Source of the DNA: Rhodospirillaceae bacterium
GTDB taxonomy: Bacteria; Pseudomonadota; Alphaproteobacteria; GCA-2721365
Length of the DNA stretch: 33,141 nucleotides
Reading direction: 5' to 3'
Assembly (NCBI GenBank): GCA_002721365.1
Contig: PBKC01000054.1
Coordinates: 1-33,141, forward strand
Both the position numbers and the translations under genes were made by a program. Below are positions 16,001 through 23,228 of the stretch, piece after piece. The notes under the pieces are model-generated. The model did not search any database. It saw only the letters and a list, made by a program, of their open reading frames with translations, and was not told the origin of the DNA. How positions within the stretch are numbered: the first letter of the stretch is position 1; the number at the start of each line of letters is the position of its first letter.

Positions 16001-16542
16001 TTTCCGCTTATCAGGAAGTGGAGAATCTTCCCGTCCGGGCCGTACCGCGACAACCGGAAGTCGGTGAAGGGCTCGCGCCGCTCCATGACGCGGATATGCT
16101 CGTCGAGTTCAGGCGTCCACAACTCCGGACTGACCAGATCCCATCGCGTGCGTCCGAGAATCTTCGTGATGGAGCCCATCTGGACGGCATCGGGCCGGCC
16201 CCAGAAAGCGACGAAGCGATGCCGATCATCGGTTTCCCAGTACCACTCCGACGCGATCTCGGCGAAGTCGAGAAAACGCCGTTCGCTTCGTTCCAACTCG
16301 CGCCGCTGCCGCGCCGTATGCCGTAGGGACGCCGCACAGCAGCCGACGATGCCGAAGGAGAAGAGCAAGGCGCCCGCAACGACCCAATCGGAAACCGCCT
16401 CGGGCCAAAGCCCGGTCTCGGCCGCAGCACCGCCACCCGCCCCGAACCAGTGCAAGAGCAGCAATCCGGCCAGAAGACCGACAGCGCCGCAGAACGCGCC
16501 CCAGAGAACCACTGCGAAGAAAGGAGGGAAACGCACCGACAT
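13093..16542 (-). CDS. Membrane-anchored multi-PAS diguanylate cyclase/phosphodiesterase (GGDEF-EAL)
   Basis: About 1149 residues from ATG 16542; ATG 16596 and TTG 16710 are possible earlier starts without better ribosome-binding sites. Two membrane helices (about 5-32 and 52-72) lead into a PAS fold (about 88-205), three tandem PAS folds of the type 'ALDSINEGFLLWDENDRCVLWN' split across about 220-590, and a fifth PAS (about 605-720). The GGDEF domain has LARLGGDEFA at about 795-800, with the inhibitory-site RxxD (RDSD) five residues before it. The EAL domain has FEALLRW at about 925, NVSPKE, EITEGT, DDFGVGHSS and AEGVE, all intact. Both c-di-GMP synthesis and hydrolysis are therefore possible, with PAS signals deciding. 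It controls motility, biofilm or similar at the membrane. Confidence 0.93.
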   Translation of the reverse strand: MSVRFPPFFAVVLWGAFCGAVGLLAGLLLLHWFGAGGGAAAETGLWPEAVSDWVVAGALLFSFGIVGCCAASLRHTARQRRELERSERRFLDFAEIASEWYWETDDRHRFVAFWGRPDAVQMGSITKILGRTRWDLVSPELWTPELDEHIRVMERREPFTDFRLSRYGPDGKILHFLISGKPIFDADGAFRGYRGVSTDVTVEQESLKSQAETRRLLNVALESLSDAFIVSDPEDRIVLFNGMANELLAAGDEVFGLGSRFEDWSRARVRAGLIKEAIGREDEWLQERLTSRGAATGVQVIQLSDGRWLRLNERRMSDGGIATIISDITEIKTAEFEAREAREMLAQALDSINEGFLLWDENDRCVLWNRRCADWLPRFRETLDVGVSCEEMIRRRVEMGLIHEAQENPEEWIAWRMDQHRNPTGPFEIEIGHDQWLRVHEHKTANGGVVAIWTDISAFKAQSWVLEEKSTLLETTMGQIDQGICVYDANQRLVAWNDRFAAILELPPHVTTPGMHYEALVTVLAERGDLGAVDVDETIAVLLDDARHPQRRFYEWHRHNGLVIEVQSNPMPDGGFVATLTDVTRSKRIELALRGREAQLREIIEIAPMPVIVVGLEDRRIRFVNPHGAAVFGLDREALNTWRIEDLYWDTADMRAVQAEMEASGGILRNRPLRVRRGDGARRWVEVSAQLGRFDGERSIIATVVDVTERREAEERIRDLAFMDALTALPNRRMFHDHLQHILAHAEREHRRVAILYIDLDQFKHVNDSLGHDAGDDLLKQAAGRLLKCVRDSDVLARLGGDEFAIIQVGIDRSDAAATLAARIIEAFSAPFRIEDHSVHAGASVGITLFPDDSTVSGELLRNADLALYKAKAERGIYAFYSPALGEQVKRRIDLIAALHAALRDDRLSLRFQPIVALDTGRLMRFEALLRWEDPQFGAVPPSEFIPIAENSGLIVPIGRWVLKRVCRHLREWIDAGCSPVPVAVNVSPKEMHDREFVQHVIDVLGALDLPAALLEIEITEGTLVEDVEGTIAVMQALKAVGVSFAVDDFGVGHSSLSYLKRLPISTLKIDQSFVVDIEQDKDDTAIVEAVIGLAATLGLRVVAEGVETESQRAFLSARGCDAIQGYLISKPLLPTDAREMLTVAPVLS

Positions 16543-17013
16543 CGCCGACGCCCCGTCCGAATCAACGTTCAGTGTGTAGGCACCAGCCTTTCTCATGTCG
16601 CGTACCAGCCTAGCGCCGTCTTGCAGCCGGTTCCGGGGCCCTTTCGGGCCGTCGCCCGGCCGCCACACATCCACATCAACATCGAGAGACTCGACGCCGC
16701 AGGTTTCCAAATAATGAAAAGACTAAGCCTTGGGCTGATTACTCGGCGAAGCGGCGACCATAAATCAACAATCGTTAGCGAGCATGAGCCCCCTCTCACG
16801 CGAAAGCCACCATCCGCTCCCTCATCTGGGCCGCAAACCAAGCCCTTCTAACGTAAAATTAGCATCGATAGCGGGTTTATCCAGTTTTCCGATCGACGAA
16901 AAACGCCTCCGCGCACCACGTACCGGACGTGATCGCCCCGTTTCACGATTGTGACCGCCCGACATTGCGCCCCCGAAAAGATACCTTCCGGAAAAGAGCG
17001 CTCGGACAGCAAC
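16543..17013 (-). other. Intergenic region between spoVR and the GGDEF-EAL gene
   Basis: About 470 bases with no convincing gene. It holds the promoter and leader of the GGDEF-EAL gene on the minus strand and the 3' end of the spoVR message. The local base composition becomes AT-richer around 16700-16880 (for example ATAATGAAAAGAC and CTAACGTAAAATTAG), as expected for a promoter zone, but I could not assign defined boxes. Short open frames here lack ribosome-binding sites and family features. Confidence 0.4.
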
Positions 17014-18579
17014 TCAATCGACGGAATACGTCTTGAGTTCCGCCTCGGTCGCCGGCTCGATCTCGGTAAGCGTGACGCCGTAGCCCCACAGGTAAGCCAC
17101 ATGCTTCAGCACCGCTTCGACATCGTCGGCGTCGAGCAGCATACCGTCCGTGACGTTGTGCTGTAGGACGAGCCGGCGATCTCCTTCCAGGTCGACGTCG
17201 ACAACCTGAATATCGGGCTGGACGTAGCCGATGTCATGCCGGCGCGCGAGCGCACGGCGAATTTCGGCATATCCCCGTTCGTCATGCACCCGATTGACGA
17301 GGTATTCCGCTTCGTCCTCGTCGTCATCCACTTTGAACAACTTCAGTTTTCTTATGAGATGCGGACTCAAATACTGCAGGATGAAGCTCTCGTCGCGATA
17401 GTTGGCCCAGGCATGACGCAATGTCGCCAGCGCATTCCCCGTTCCGGCGATTTCCGGGAACCAGGCGCGGTCTTCGTCGGTCGGGTCCTCGCAGATACGC
17501 TGGATATCCTGCATCATCGAGAAGCCGAGGGTATAGGGATTGATGCCGCTGTAGCGGGGATCATCGAAGTCCGGCTGGAACACGACCGCCGCATGCATAT
17601 CGAGGAATTCGAGCATGGCGCCGTTGTCGATCAGCCCCTTGTCGAACAGCCGGTTCATGATGTGGTAGTGGCAGAACGTCGCGCAGCCCTCGTTCATCAC
17701 CTTGGTCTGGCGCTGCGGATAGAAATACTGCGCGATGTTGCGAACGATTCTGAGGATTTCGCGCTTCCACGGCTCCAGCTTCGGCGCCGTCTTCTCCAGG
17801 AAATAGAGAAGATTTTCCTCCGGAAGCTGAAGCCTGGCACGCCGCTCGACCGCCTCGGCCTCTGCCGAGCCGCCCTTGCGCTTGCGCCGGGCGGGAACGG
17901 TCCGCCACAGATCGTTATAGGTCTGTTCCTCGTAGGTCCGCCGTTCCAGCCTCCGGCGCTGCTCTTCCTTCAGGTCCGGCTTGCGCGGACGGGGATAGCG
18001 GTGAACGCCGTGGCTCATCAGCGCGTGCCCGGCGTCGAGAACCTGCTCGACGGCCGCCAGACCGTACTTTTCCTCGCAGTCCGAGATGTAGCCCTTGGCG
18101 AATTCGAGATAGTCGAGAATGCCTTCGGCGTCGGTCCACTGCTGGAACAGGTAGTTGTTCTTGAAGAAGTGGTTGTGGCCGAAAGCGGCGTGCGCGATGA
18201 CCAGCGTCTGCATGGTCATGGAGTTCTCCTCCATGATGTAGCTGATGCAGGGGCTGGAATTGATGACGATCTCGTAGGCGAGCCCACGGAGGCCCTTACG
18301 ATAGAACATCTCGTCGCGGGCGAAGTGCTTCCCGAACGACCAGTGCTGATACATCAGCGGCATGCCGATCGAGGAGTAGGCGTCGAGCATCTGCTCGGCC
18401 GTGATCACCTCGATCTGGTTCGGATAGACATCAAGCTCCATCTCGCCGAGCGCGATGTCCTCCACGGCCTGGTAGACGCGTTTGACCTTGGCGAAATCCC
18501 ATTCGGGACCGCTGTAGAGCAAGCTGTCCGACCCGGCTTTCACGGCGCCGGTGTCGTCAGTGTCGACCGGCGCATTCAT
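17014..18579 (-). CDS. spoVR: SpoVR family protein
   Basis: 521 residues, the normal length for the SpoVR/YcgB family. Hallmarks: LYSGPEWDFAKVKRVYQAVE at the N-terminus, PNQIEVITAEQMLDAYSSIG, HWSFGKHF, YEIVINSSPCISYIMEENSM, and AHAAFGHNHFFKNN, then DEGCATF-like MNEGCATFCHYHIM further on. The His/Glu/Asn-rich motifs suggest a metal site, but the biochemical role is unknown. The start codon overlaps the yeaH stop as ATGA (18576-18579), so translation is coupled. It is the last gene of the prkA-yeaH-spoVR operon, which in enterobacteria is induced by nutrient stress and in sporulating bacteria affects cortex formation. Confidence 0.95.
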   Translation of the reverse strand: MNAPVDTDDTGAVKAGSDSLLYSGPEWDFAKVKRVYQAVEDIALGEMELDVYPNQIEVITAEQMLDAYSSIGMPLMYQHWSFGKHFARDEMFYRKGLRGLAYEIVINSSPCISYIMEENSMTMQTLVIAHAAFGHNHFFKNNYLFQQWTDAEGILDYLEFAKGYISDCEEKYGLAAVEQVLDAGHALMSHGVHRYPRPRKPDLKEEQRRRLERRTYEEQTYNDLWRTVPARRKRKGGSAEAEAVERRARLQLPEENLLYFLEKTAPKLEPWKREILRIVRNIAQYFYPQRQTKVMNEGCATFCHYHIMNRLFDKGLIDNGAMLEFLDMHAAVVFQPDFDDPRYSGINPYTLGFSMMQDIQRICEDPTDEDRAWFPEIAGTGNALATLRHAWANYRDESFILQYLSPHLIRKLKLFKVDDDEDEAEYLVNRVHDERGYAEIRRALARRHDIGYVQPDIQVVDVDLEGDRRLVLQHNVTDGMLLDADDVEAVLKHVAYLWGYGVTLTEIEPATEAELKTYSVD

Positions 18580-19863
18580 GCGGCGGTTCGCTCGCGACTG
18601 AACAGTTCACGGAAGACGGGATAGATATCGGCCTTCTTGCTGACCTTCCGCATCGCCGGCAGACCCACCTTCTCGGACACGCCGCGATAGGCCATCCACA
18701 GGGCGCTCTCATAGCTGAGATTGGGATGGCCGCGGTCGCTGCCGACCTCGATATAGGCGAAATACTGACACATCGGCAGGATCATGTTCTCCAGCATATC
18801 CGCGGCGCGACGGTTGTCGCTCTGGACGTTGTCACCGTCAGAGGCCTGTGCCGCATAGATGTTCCAATCCTCTACGGGATAGCGCTCGCGAATAACCCGG
18901 CGCATCTCGTCGAGTGCCGTCGAGACGACGGTGCCGCCGCTCTCCCGGCTGTAGAAGAAGGTCTGCTCGTCGACCTCGCTCGCTCGATGGGTATGGCGGA
19001 TGAAGACGATGTCGACATGCTTGTAGGAGCGCGTCAGGAACACGTAGAGCAACATGAAGAAGCGCTTCGCGAGATCCTTCATGTGCTCGGTCATCGAGCC
19101 TGAAACGTCCATCAGACAGAACATGACCGCCTGGGTGATCGGCTTCGGCACCACGTCGAAGCGATTGTAGCGAACGTCGATCGGGTCAATGAACGGTACA
19201 ACCTGACGCCGCCGTTCGAGGCGTTCGAGCTCCTCGCGGAGGGCGGCGAGACGATCCGCCTGCTCTCCTCCTTGTTCCAGCCGCTCGATCTCCGCCGCCA
19301 GCGCTTCCAGTTCCATCGCCGAAGGACGCCGCAAGGCTATGCGCCTCTGGAGGCTGTTGCGGACGGTACGCACGACGTTGAGATTGGCGGGGCTGCCGGT
19401 GGTCGAATAGCCGGCGCGAGTGAGCGAGAAGCTCGCCGCCTGCTTGACCTTCTTCTTGGTCAGGTCGGGCAGCTCCAGATCCTCGAGAAACAGGTCGAGG
19501 AATTCCTCCTGCGAGAGGACGAAGCGGAAGTCGTCCTCTCCGTCTCCGTCGGGCGATCCTTCGCTGCCGCGACCGCCTCCGCCCGAAGGCGGCCGCGGAA
19601 TCGTGTCGCCTTCGACGTATTCCTTGTTGCCGGGCAGGATGTGCTCGCGATGCCCGCCGGTCTGCGAATGCCGGAAGGTCGGCTCGCCGGATACCGTCGA
19701 TCGGAATGCTGATCTTGTCGCCGCTCTCGATATCCGACACGGCCCGCTTGGCGGATGAACTGCTGACCGCCTTGCGGACCTGCTCCTTCGCGCGTTTCAG
19801 GAAGCGTTGGCGATTCCCGAGGCTCTTTCCCTTGGGATTGAGGCGGCGGTCGATGACGTTCAT
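18576..19863 (-). pseudogene. yeaH: DUF444 family protein YeaH, interrupted by a one-base frameshift
   Basis: The N-terminal frame starts at ATG 19863 (MNVIDRRLNPKGKSLGNRQR) and matches the family through ISIPIDGI. At 19685-19690 one base too many shifts the frame. The next frame then continues exactly where it should: EPTFRHSQTGGHREH, a Gly-rich linker, ELPDLTKKKVKQAASFS, and on through the VWA-like part (VMFCLMDVSGSM, FIRHTHRASEVDE, IYAAQASDGDN) to DIYPVFRELFSRE. Removing one base restores about 428 residues, the normal length. The C-terminal part alone has a possible GTG at 19373. YeaH partners the kinase PrkA/YeaG. Either the gene is truly broken, or this is a sequencing error in a run of C/G bases, which is quite likely because the rest is perfectly preserved. 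Confidence 0.85.
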
Positions 19864-19903
19864 GGGCGCGATCCGCTTGTCATTGTTATTGTCGTCGTCG
19901 GCC

Positions 19904-21859
19904 TTATCCCGCCTGCTTCACGCGCATGTACCATTCCACCAGACGCCGAACCTGCCGTTCGGTGTAGCCGCGCTCGACCATCCGATCGACGAACTCGCTG
20001 TGCTTCTGCTCGCTCTCGGAGTCCTTCTTGCTGCCGAAGCTGATGACCGGGAGAAGGTCCTCGACCTGCGAGAACATCCGCCGCTCGATGACGTGCCGGA
20101 TCTTCTCGTAGCTGGTCCATGACGGGTTCTTGCCGCCCTGGGACGCGCGCGACCGCAGGGCGAACTTGACGACCTCGTTGCGGAAGTCCTTCGGGTTCGC
20201 GATCCCCGCTGGCTTCTCGATCTTCGACAGCTCCTGGTTCAGGAGTTCCCGATCGAGCAGCTGGCCGGTGTCCGGGTCCTTGAAGTCCTGATCCTCGATC
20301 CACGAGTCCGCATAGTCGATATAGCGATCGAACAGGTTCTGGCCGTAGTCGTGATATGATTCGAGATAGGCCTTCTGGATCTCGTTGCCGATGAACTCGG
20401 CGTAGCGCGGCGCCAATTCGCTCTTGATGAAGTCGACATAGCGGCGCTCGGTTTCCTCGGGGAACTGCTCGCGACGCACCGCGAGCTCGGTCACGTACAT
20501 CAGGTGCACCGGGTCGGCGGCAAGTTCGGTCGTGTCGTAGTTGAAGGTCTCCGACAGCACCTTGAACGCGAAACGGGTCGAGATGCCGTCCATGCCTTCG
20601 TCCACGCCGGCGGCGTCGCGATACTCCTGCACCGATTTGGCGCGAGGGTCGGTCTCCTTCAGGCTTTCACCGTCATAGATACGCATCTTCGAGAACAGGC
20701 TCGAGTTCTCGTGGATACGAAGTCGGGACAGCACCGCGAAGCGCGCCAGCATCTCCAGCGTCGCCGGAGCGCATGCGGCCCCCGCCAGATCGCTGGTGCT
20801 GATCAGCTTTTCGTAGATCTTCTGCTCTTCCGTGACCCGCAGACAGTAAGGAACCTTGATCACCGAGATGCGGTCGATGAAGGCCTCGTTGTTGCGGTTG
20901 TTCTTGAAGCTCTGCCATTCCGCCTCGTTCGAGTGCGCGAGAATGATGCCCTGGAAAGGGATGCCGCCGATGTTCTCGGAGCCGACATAGTTGCCTTCCT
21001 GGGTCGCCGTCAGCAGCGGGTGCAGCATCTTGATCGGCGCCTTGAACATCTCGACGAATTCGAGGATGCCCTGGGTCGCGCGGTTCAGGCCGCCGGAATA
21101 GCTGTAGGCGTCGGGGTCGTCCTGGCTGTAGCGCTCGAGCTGGCGGATGTCGACCTTGCCGACCAGCGAGGAAATGTCCTGGTTGTTCTCGTCGCCCGGC
21201 TCGGTCTTCGCCACGCAGACCTGGCGCAGCTTGGACGGATACATCTTGACCACGCTGAAGCGCGCGATGTCGCCGTTGAATTCATCGAGGCGTTTCACCG
21301 CCCAGGGCGACATCAGGCCGGTCAGGCGTCGCCGGGGGATGTTGAATTCTTCCTGGAGCGTCTCGCCCATCGTTTCGGGGTCGAACAGCCCGAGCGGGCT
21401 CTCGAAGACCGGGCTGATCTGATCGCCAGCCTTCAGCACGTAGATCGGCTCGTGCTCCATCAGAGTCTTCAGCCGCTCGGCCAGAGACGATTTGCCGCCA
21501 CCGACCGGACCGAGGAGATAGATGATCTGCTTCCGTTCCTCGAGACCCTGCGCCGCATGCCGGAAGAAACTGACGATCCGCTCGATCGTCTCTTCCATCC
21601 CGTAGAAGTCCCGAAAAGCCGGATAGACCTTCATCGTCCGGTTCATGAACACCCGGCCGAGGCGCTGATCCTTCGACGTATCGACGATCTCGGGGTCCCC
21701 GATCGCAGCGACCATGCGCTCGGACGCGGACGCGTACGCCATCCGGTCCTCGCGACAGGTCTCGAGATATTCCGCCAGAGACATCTCGGTCTCATGCCGG
21801 CTCTCGTAGGTCTCGGTGTATTGCCGGAACAGATCTGTAGCGGTCAGCAAGTATGGCAC
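19904..21859 (-). CDS. prkA: PrkA-type serine protein kinase (YeaG)
   Basis: 651 residues, the usual size. The AAA-type N-terminal domain has the Walker A motif GPVGGGKSS at residues 117-125 and later HSNEAEWQSFKNN with DRISVIKVPYCLRVTEEQKIY. The C-terminal kinase-like domain contains ELAPRYAEFIGNEIQKAYLES and FDRYIDYADSWI. The family-typical start region TYESRHETEMSLAEYL and SASERMVAAIGDP are present. The start is a GTG at 21859 preceded by GGATGGA. The protein is a cytoplasmic stress-response kinase/AAA enzyme working with YeaH. It is first in the minus-strand operon prkA-yeaH-spoVR; 40 bp separate it from yeaH. No sigma-54 or EcfG-type promoter with correct spacing was found upstream. Confidence 0.96.
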   Translation of the reverse strand: MPYLLTATDLFRQYTETYESRHETEMSLAEYLETCREDRMAYASASERMVAAIGDPEIVDTSKDQRLGRVFMNRTMKVYPAFRDFYGMEETIERIVSFFRHAAQGLEERKQIIYLLGPVGGGKSSLAERLKTLMEHEPIYVLKAGDQISPVFESPLGLFDPETMGETLQEEFNIPRRRLTGLMSPWAVKRLDEFNGDIARFSVVKMYPSKLRQVCVAKTEPGDENNQDISSLVGKVDIRQLERYSQDDPDAYSYSGGLNRATQGILEFVEMFKAPIKMLHPLLTATQEGNYVGSENIGGIPFQGIILAHSNEAEWQSFKNNRNNEAFIDRISVIKVPYCLRVTEEQKIYEKLISTSDLAGAACAPATLEMLARFAVLSRLRIHENSSLFSKMRIYDGESLKETDPRAKSVQEYRDAAGVDEGMDGISTRFAFKVLSETFNYDTTELAADPVHLMYVTELAVRREQFPEETERRYVDFIKSELAPRYAEFIGNEIQKAYLESYHDYGQNLFDRYIDYADSWIEDQDFKDPDTGQLLDRELLNQELSKIEKPAGIANPKDFRNEVVKFALRSRASQGGKNPSWTSYEKIRHVIERRMFSQVEDLLPVISFGSKKDSESEQKHSEFVDRMVERGYTERQVRRLVEWYMRVKQAG

Positions 21860-22690
21860 TCCATCCAGAAGGAGACGGTGTTACAGCGATCCTGCAAACT
21901 CCGGGCCGCGCTTCGGTAGGCCTTCCTGCTTCGAATCAGGATAACCATAGGGACCATTCGTTTACACAGGCTTAGCGCTTCGTCCCGCATCGGCCGCAGC
22001 CGGAAAGGCCCAGGTGCCTCGCTGCAAATAACTCCAGGACAATGTGTCCTTTGTGCGGCAGACGCATGGCGGACGGTCCTTCCGGTCATGGCTGGACGGA
22101 ACTCGCGCATGCCCACTCCCCCACGACGCAGGCAACGTTTTAGGCATTTCATATGTGAGGGATCGCGGGTGCGATCAACCGCTAGGCAAGGATTTACAAG
22201 CGTATTTCCTGCACGACCGAGGATCGGAAGGCGCCCTCGATCTCGCAGGAAACCGCCCTCCCGCCGGCCTTTGCACAAATCGGCATCACCCCCCTCCAGG
22301 AGGGCATCCCGCAGCGGAGCACCGCCGCCCTTCGGCCGTATTGCCTCCATCGTCATCATCGGCTTCGATCGCCTCGCTGCCGCTTCGGGCGGCACGTCGC
22401 GACGCCGCGCGCATGCAGGAAGGCAATGCCCCCGGCGCCCTCACTGCAAGATGAACACCCAGGGACCGCGCGAGGTCCATGGACCGCCGCTCACCTCGCC
22501 GTGAGCGGCGGCAGAGGCGGGCCGGGAGGGCTCGACGAGCTCTTCACCCCTCTCAGGGATCGCAGGACGGTCACGCTGCCTTCGATAGGCCCCACCGTCT
22601 CCACGCATCCGCCCTTCCCGTGTGCTAGCCTGAATCCGCCTGCCGGCTCGGTCCATCCGCGAGCGCCGCAGGTGCCCGCCGAGGACCACC
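21860..22690. other. Long intergenic stretch upstream of prkA and the Rrf2 gene
   Basis: About 830 bases in a window that is otherwise densely coded. Open frames on both strands are Arg/Pro/Ser-rich, lack ribosome-binding sites, and read like chance translations. The region must contain the promoter of the prkA operon (minus) and, near its right end, that of the Rrf2 gene (plus). Visible structure: CCCTCC/GGAGGG around 22294-22308 and a perfect 11-bp hairpin at 22484-22511. A decayed gene or a non-coding RNA is possible but not shown. Confidence 0.5.
22484..22511. repeat. Perfect 11-bp inverted repeat
   Basis: CCGCCGCTCAC (22484-22494), loop CTCGCC, GTGAGCGGCGG (22501-22511). No T-run follows on either strand, so it is not a classical terminator. 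It might be a regulator site, an RNA hairpin, or the end of a transcript from an unrecognised gene. Confidence 0.7.
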
Positions 22691-22696
22691 TTGACA
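22691..22696 (+). promoter_or_regulatory. Possible -35 box of the Rrf2 gene
   Basis: A consensus TTGACA stands 34 nt before the Rrf2 start codon. With normal spacing the -10 region falls within the inverted repeat at 22710-22726 (the best hexamers there, TACAGG or CAGGAT, are poor). A repressor bound to that repeat would cover the promoter. The box is clear, the -10 is not. Confidence 0.4.
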
Positions 22697-22709
22697 GCCG
22701 GAGAATTTG

Positions 22710-22730
22710 TCTACAGGATTTGTAGAGATT
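22710..22730 (+). promoter_or_regulatory. Candidate Rrf2 operator, autoregulatory copy
   Basis: Perfect inverted repeat TCTACA-GGATT-TGTAGA (22710-22726) running into GATT and the start codon. It shares the pattern CTAC-N8-TAGAGATWAT with the site before the sulfate-binding-protein gene (23198-23219). Rrf2 regulators bind such short, centrally spaced palindromes. Its position directly against the ATG would block transcription or initiation. Confidence 0.6.
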
Positions 22731-23180
22731 ATGTTGTCGAAGAAAGCGAAATACGCACTCAAGGCCATGCTGATGCTGGCGGAGCAACCGGAAGGGCTGC
22801 TTATTCAGGCGCCCGACATCGCTGACAGGCAGAAGGTCCCGGGGAAGTTCCTCGAGGCGATCCTTCTCGACCTCAAGCGGCGCGGCCTTGTCCACAGCCA
22901 GCGCGGCAAGCAGGGGGGCTACTGTCTCGCCAAGCCGGCGGACAGAATCACTTTCGGCGAGATCATCCGCATCATGGACGGCCCCCTTGCCCCCATACCC
23001 TGCGCCAGCATGACGAGCTACCGGCGGTGCGCCGACTGCCGGGACGAGGCGGCCTGCGCCATCCGCCAGGTGATGCTGCGGACGCGGGACGCCATGGCGA
23101 GCGTGCTCGATCACGTGTCGCTGGCCGACGTTTCGGCCGGCACGCACCGGGACCTGGTTTCGACGGCGCTCGCGGGCTAG
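22731..23180 (+). CDS. Rrf2-family transcriptional regulator (likely sulfur/Cys control)
   Basis: 149 residues from ATG 22731; a TTG at 22707 with GGAG in front is an alternative that would add eight residues. The N-terminal winged helix (MLSKKAKYALKAMLMLAE, KVPGKFLEAILLDLKRRGLV, SQRGKQGGYCLAKP) is standard Rrf2. Four cysteines in the loop (PIPCASMTSYRRCADC plus EAACAIRQVM) could ligate an Fe-S cluster or sense redox, although their spacing differs from IscR. It is followed by the sulfate transport operon 48 bp downstream, so it resembles the Rrf2 regulators, such as CymR of Firmicutes, that control sulfur uptake. It probably represses itself and the operon through the shared site. Confidence 0.9.
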   Translation: MLSKKAKYALKAMLMLAEQPEGLLIQAPDIADRQKVPGKFLEAILLDLKRRGLVHSQRGKQGGYCLAKPADRITFGEIIRIMDGPLAPIPCASMTSYRRCADCRDEAACAIRQVMLRTRDAMASVLDHVSLADVSAGTHRDLVSTALAG

Positions 23181-23197
23181 TTCTTTTGGCTTTATTC

Positions 23198-23219
23198 CTA
23201 CTAAACCAATAGAGATAAT
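23198..23219 (+). promoter_or_regulatory. Candidate Rrf2 operator before the sulfate operon
   Basis: CTAC (23198-23201), eight bases, TAGAGAT (23210-23216), AAT. This matches the site at the Rrf2 start in both conserved blocks and their spacing, while the bases between differ, as in a protein-binding site. It ends about 10 nt before the ATG of the binding-protein gene and abuts its ribosome-binding sequence (GAGG). Confidence 0.6.
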
Positions 23220-23228
23220 GAGGCTAAG

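Noticed and set aside
14866..16326. 486-codon plus-strand frame opposite the PAS-GGDEF-EAL gene
   Set aside because: Antisense shadow of a gene with unmistakable domains.
19186..19680. Continuation of the N-terminal yeaH frame beyond the frameshift as a genuine alternative protein
   Set aside because: The sequence after the shift is Arg-rich and unrelated to any fold, whereas the other frame restores the family sequence exactly.
22017..22055. CTGGAGTTATTTGCAG upstream of prkA on the minus strand, a possible sigma-54 site as in enterobacterial yeaG
   Set aside because: The spacing between GG and GC is two bases too short and the CAC element is missing.
21844..22395. Minus-strand open frame of 183 codons upstream of prkA
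   Set aside because: Arg/Cys-rich composition without domain features, no ribosome-binding site, and it overlaps the prkA start; it reads like chance translation.
22088..22504. Plus-strand open frame of 138 codons in the same gap
   Set aside because: Dominated by Arg, Pro and Ser, typical of a false frame in GC-rich DNA; no start signal.
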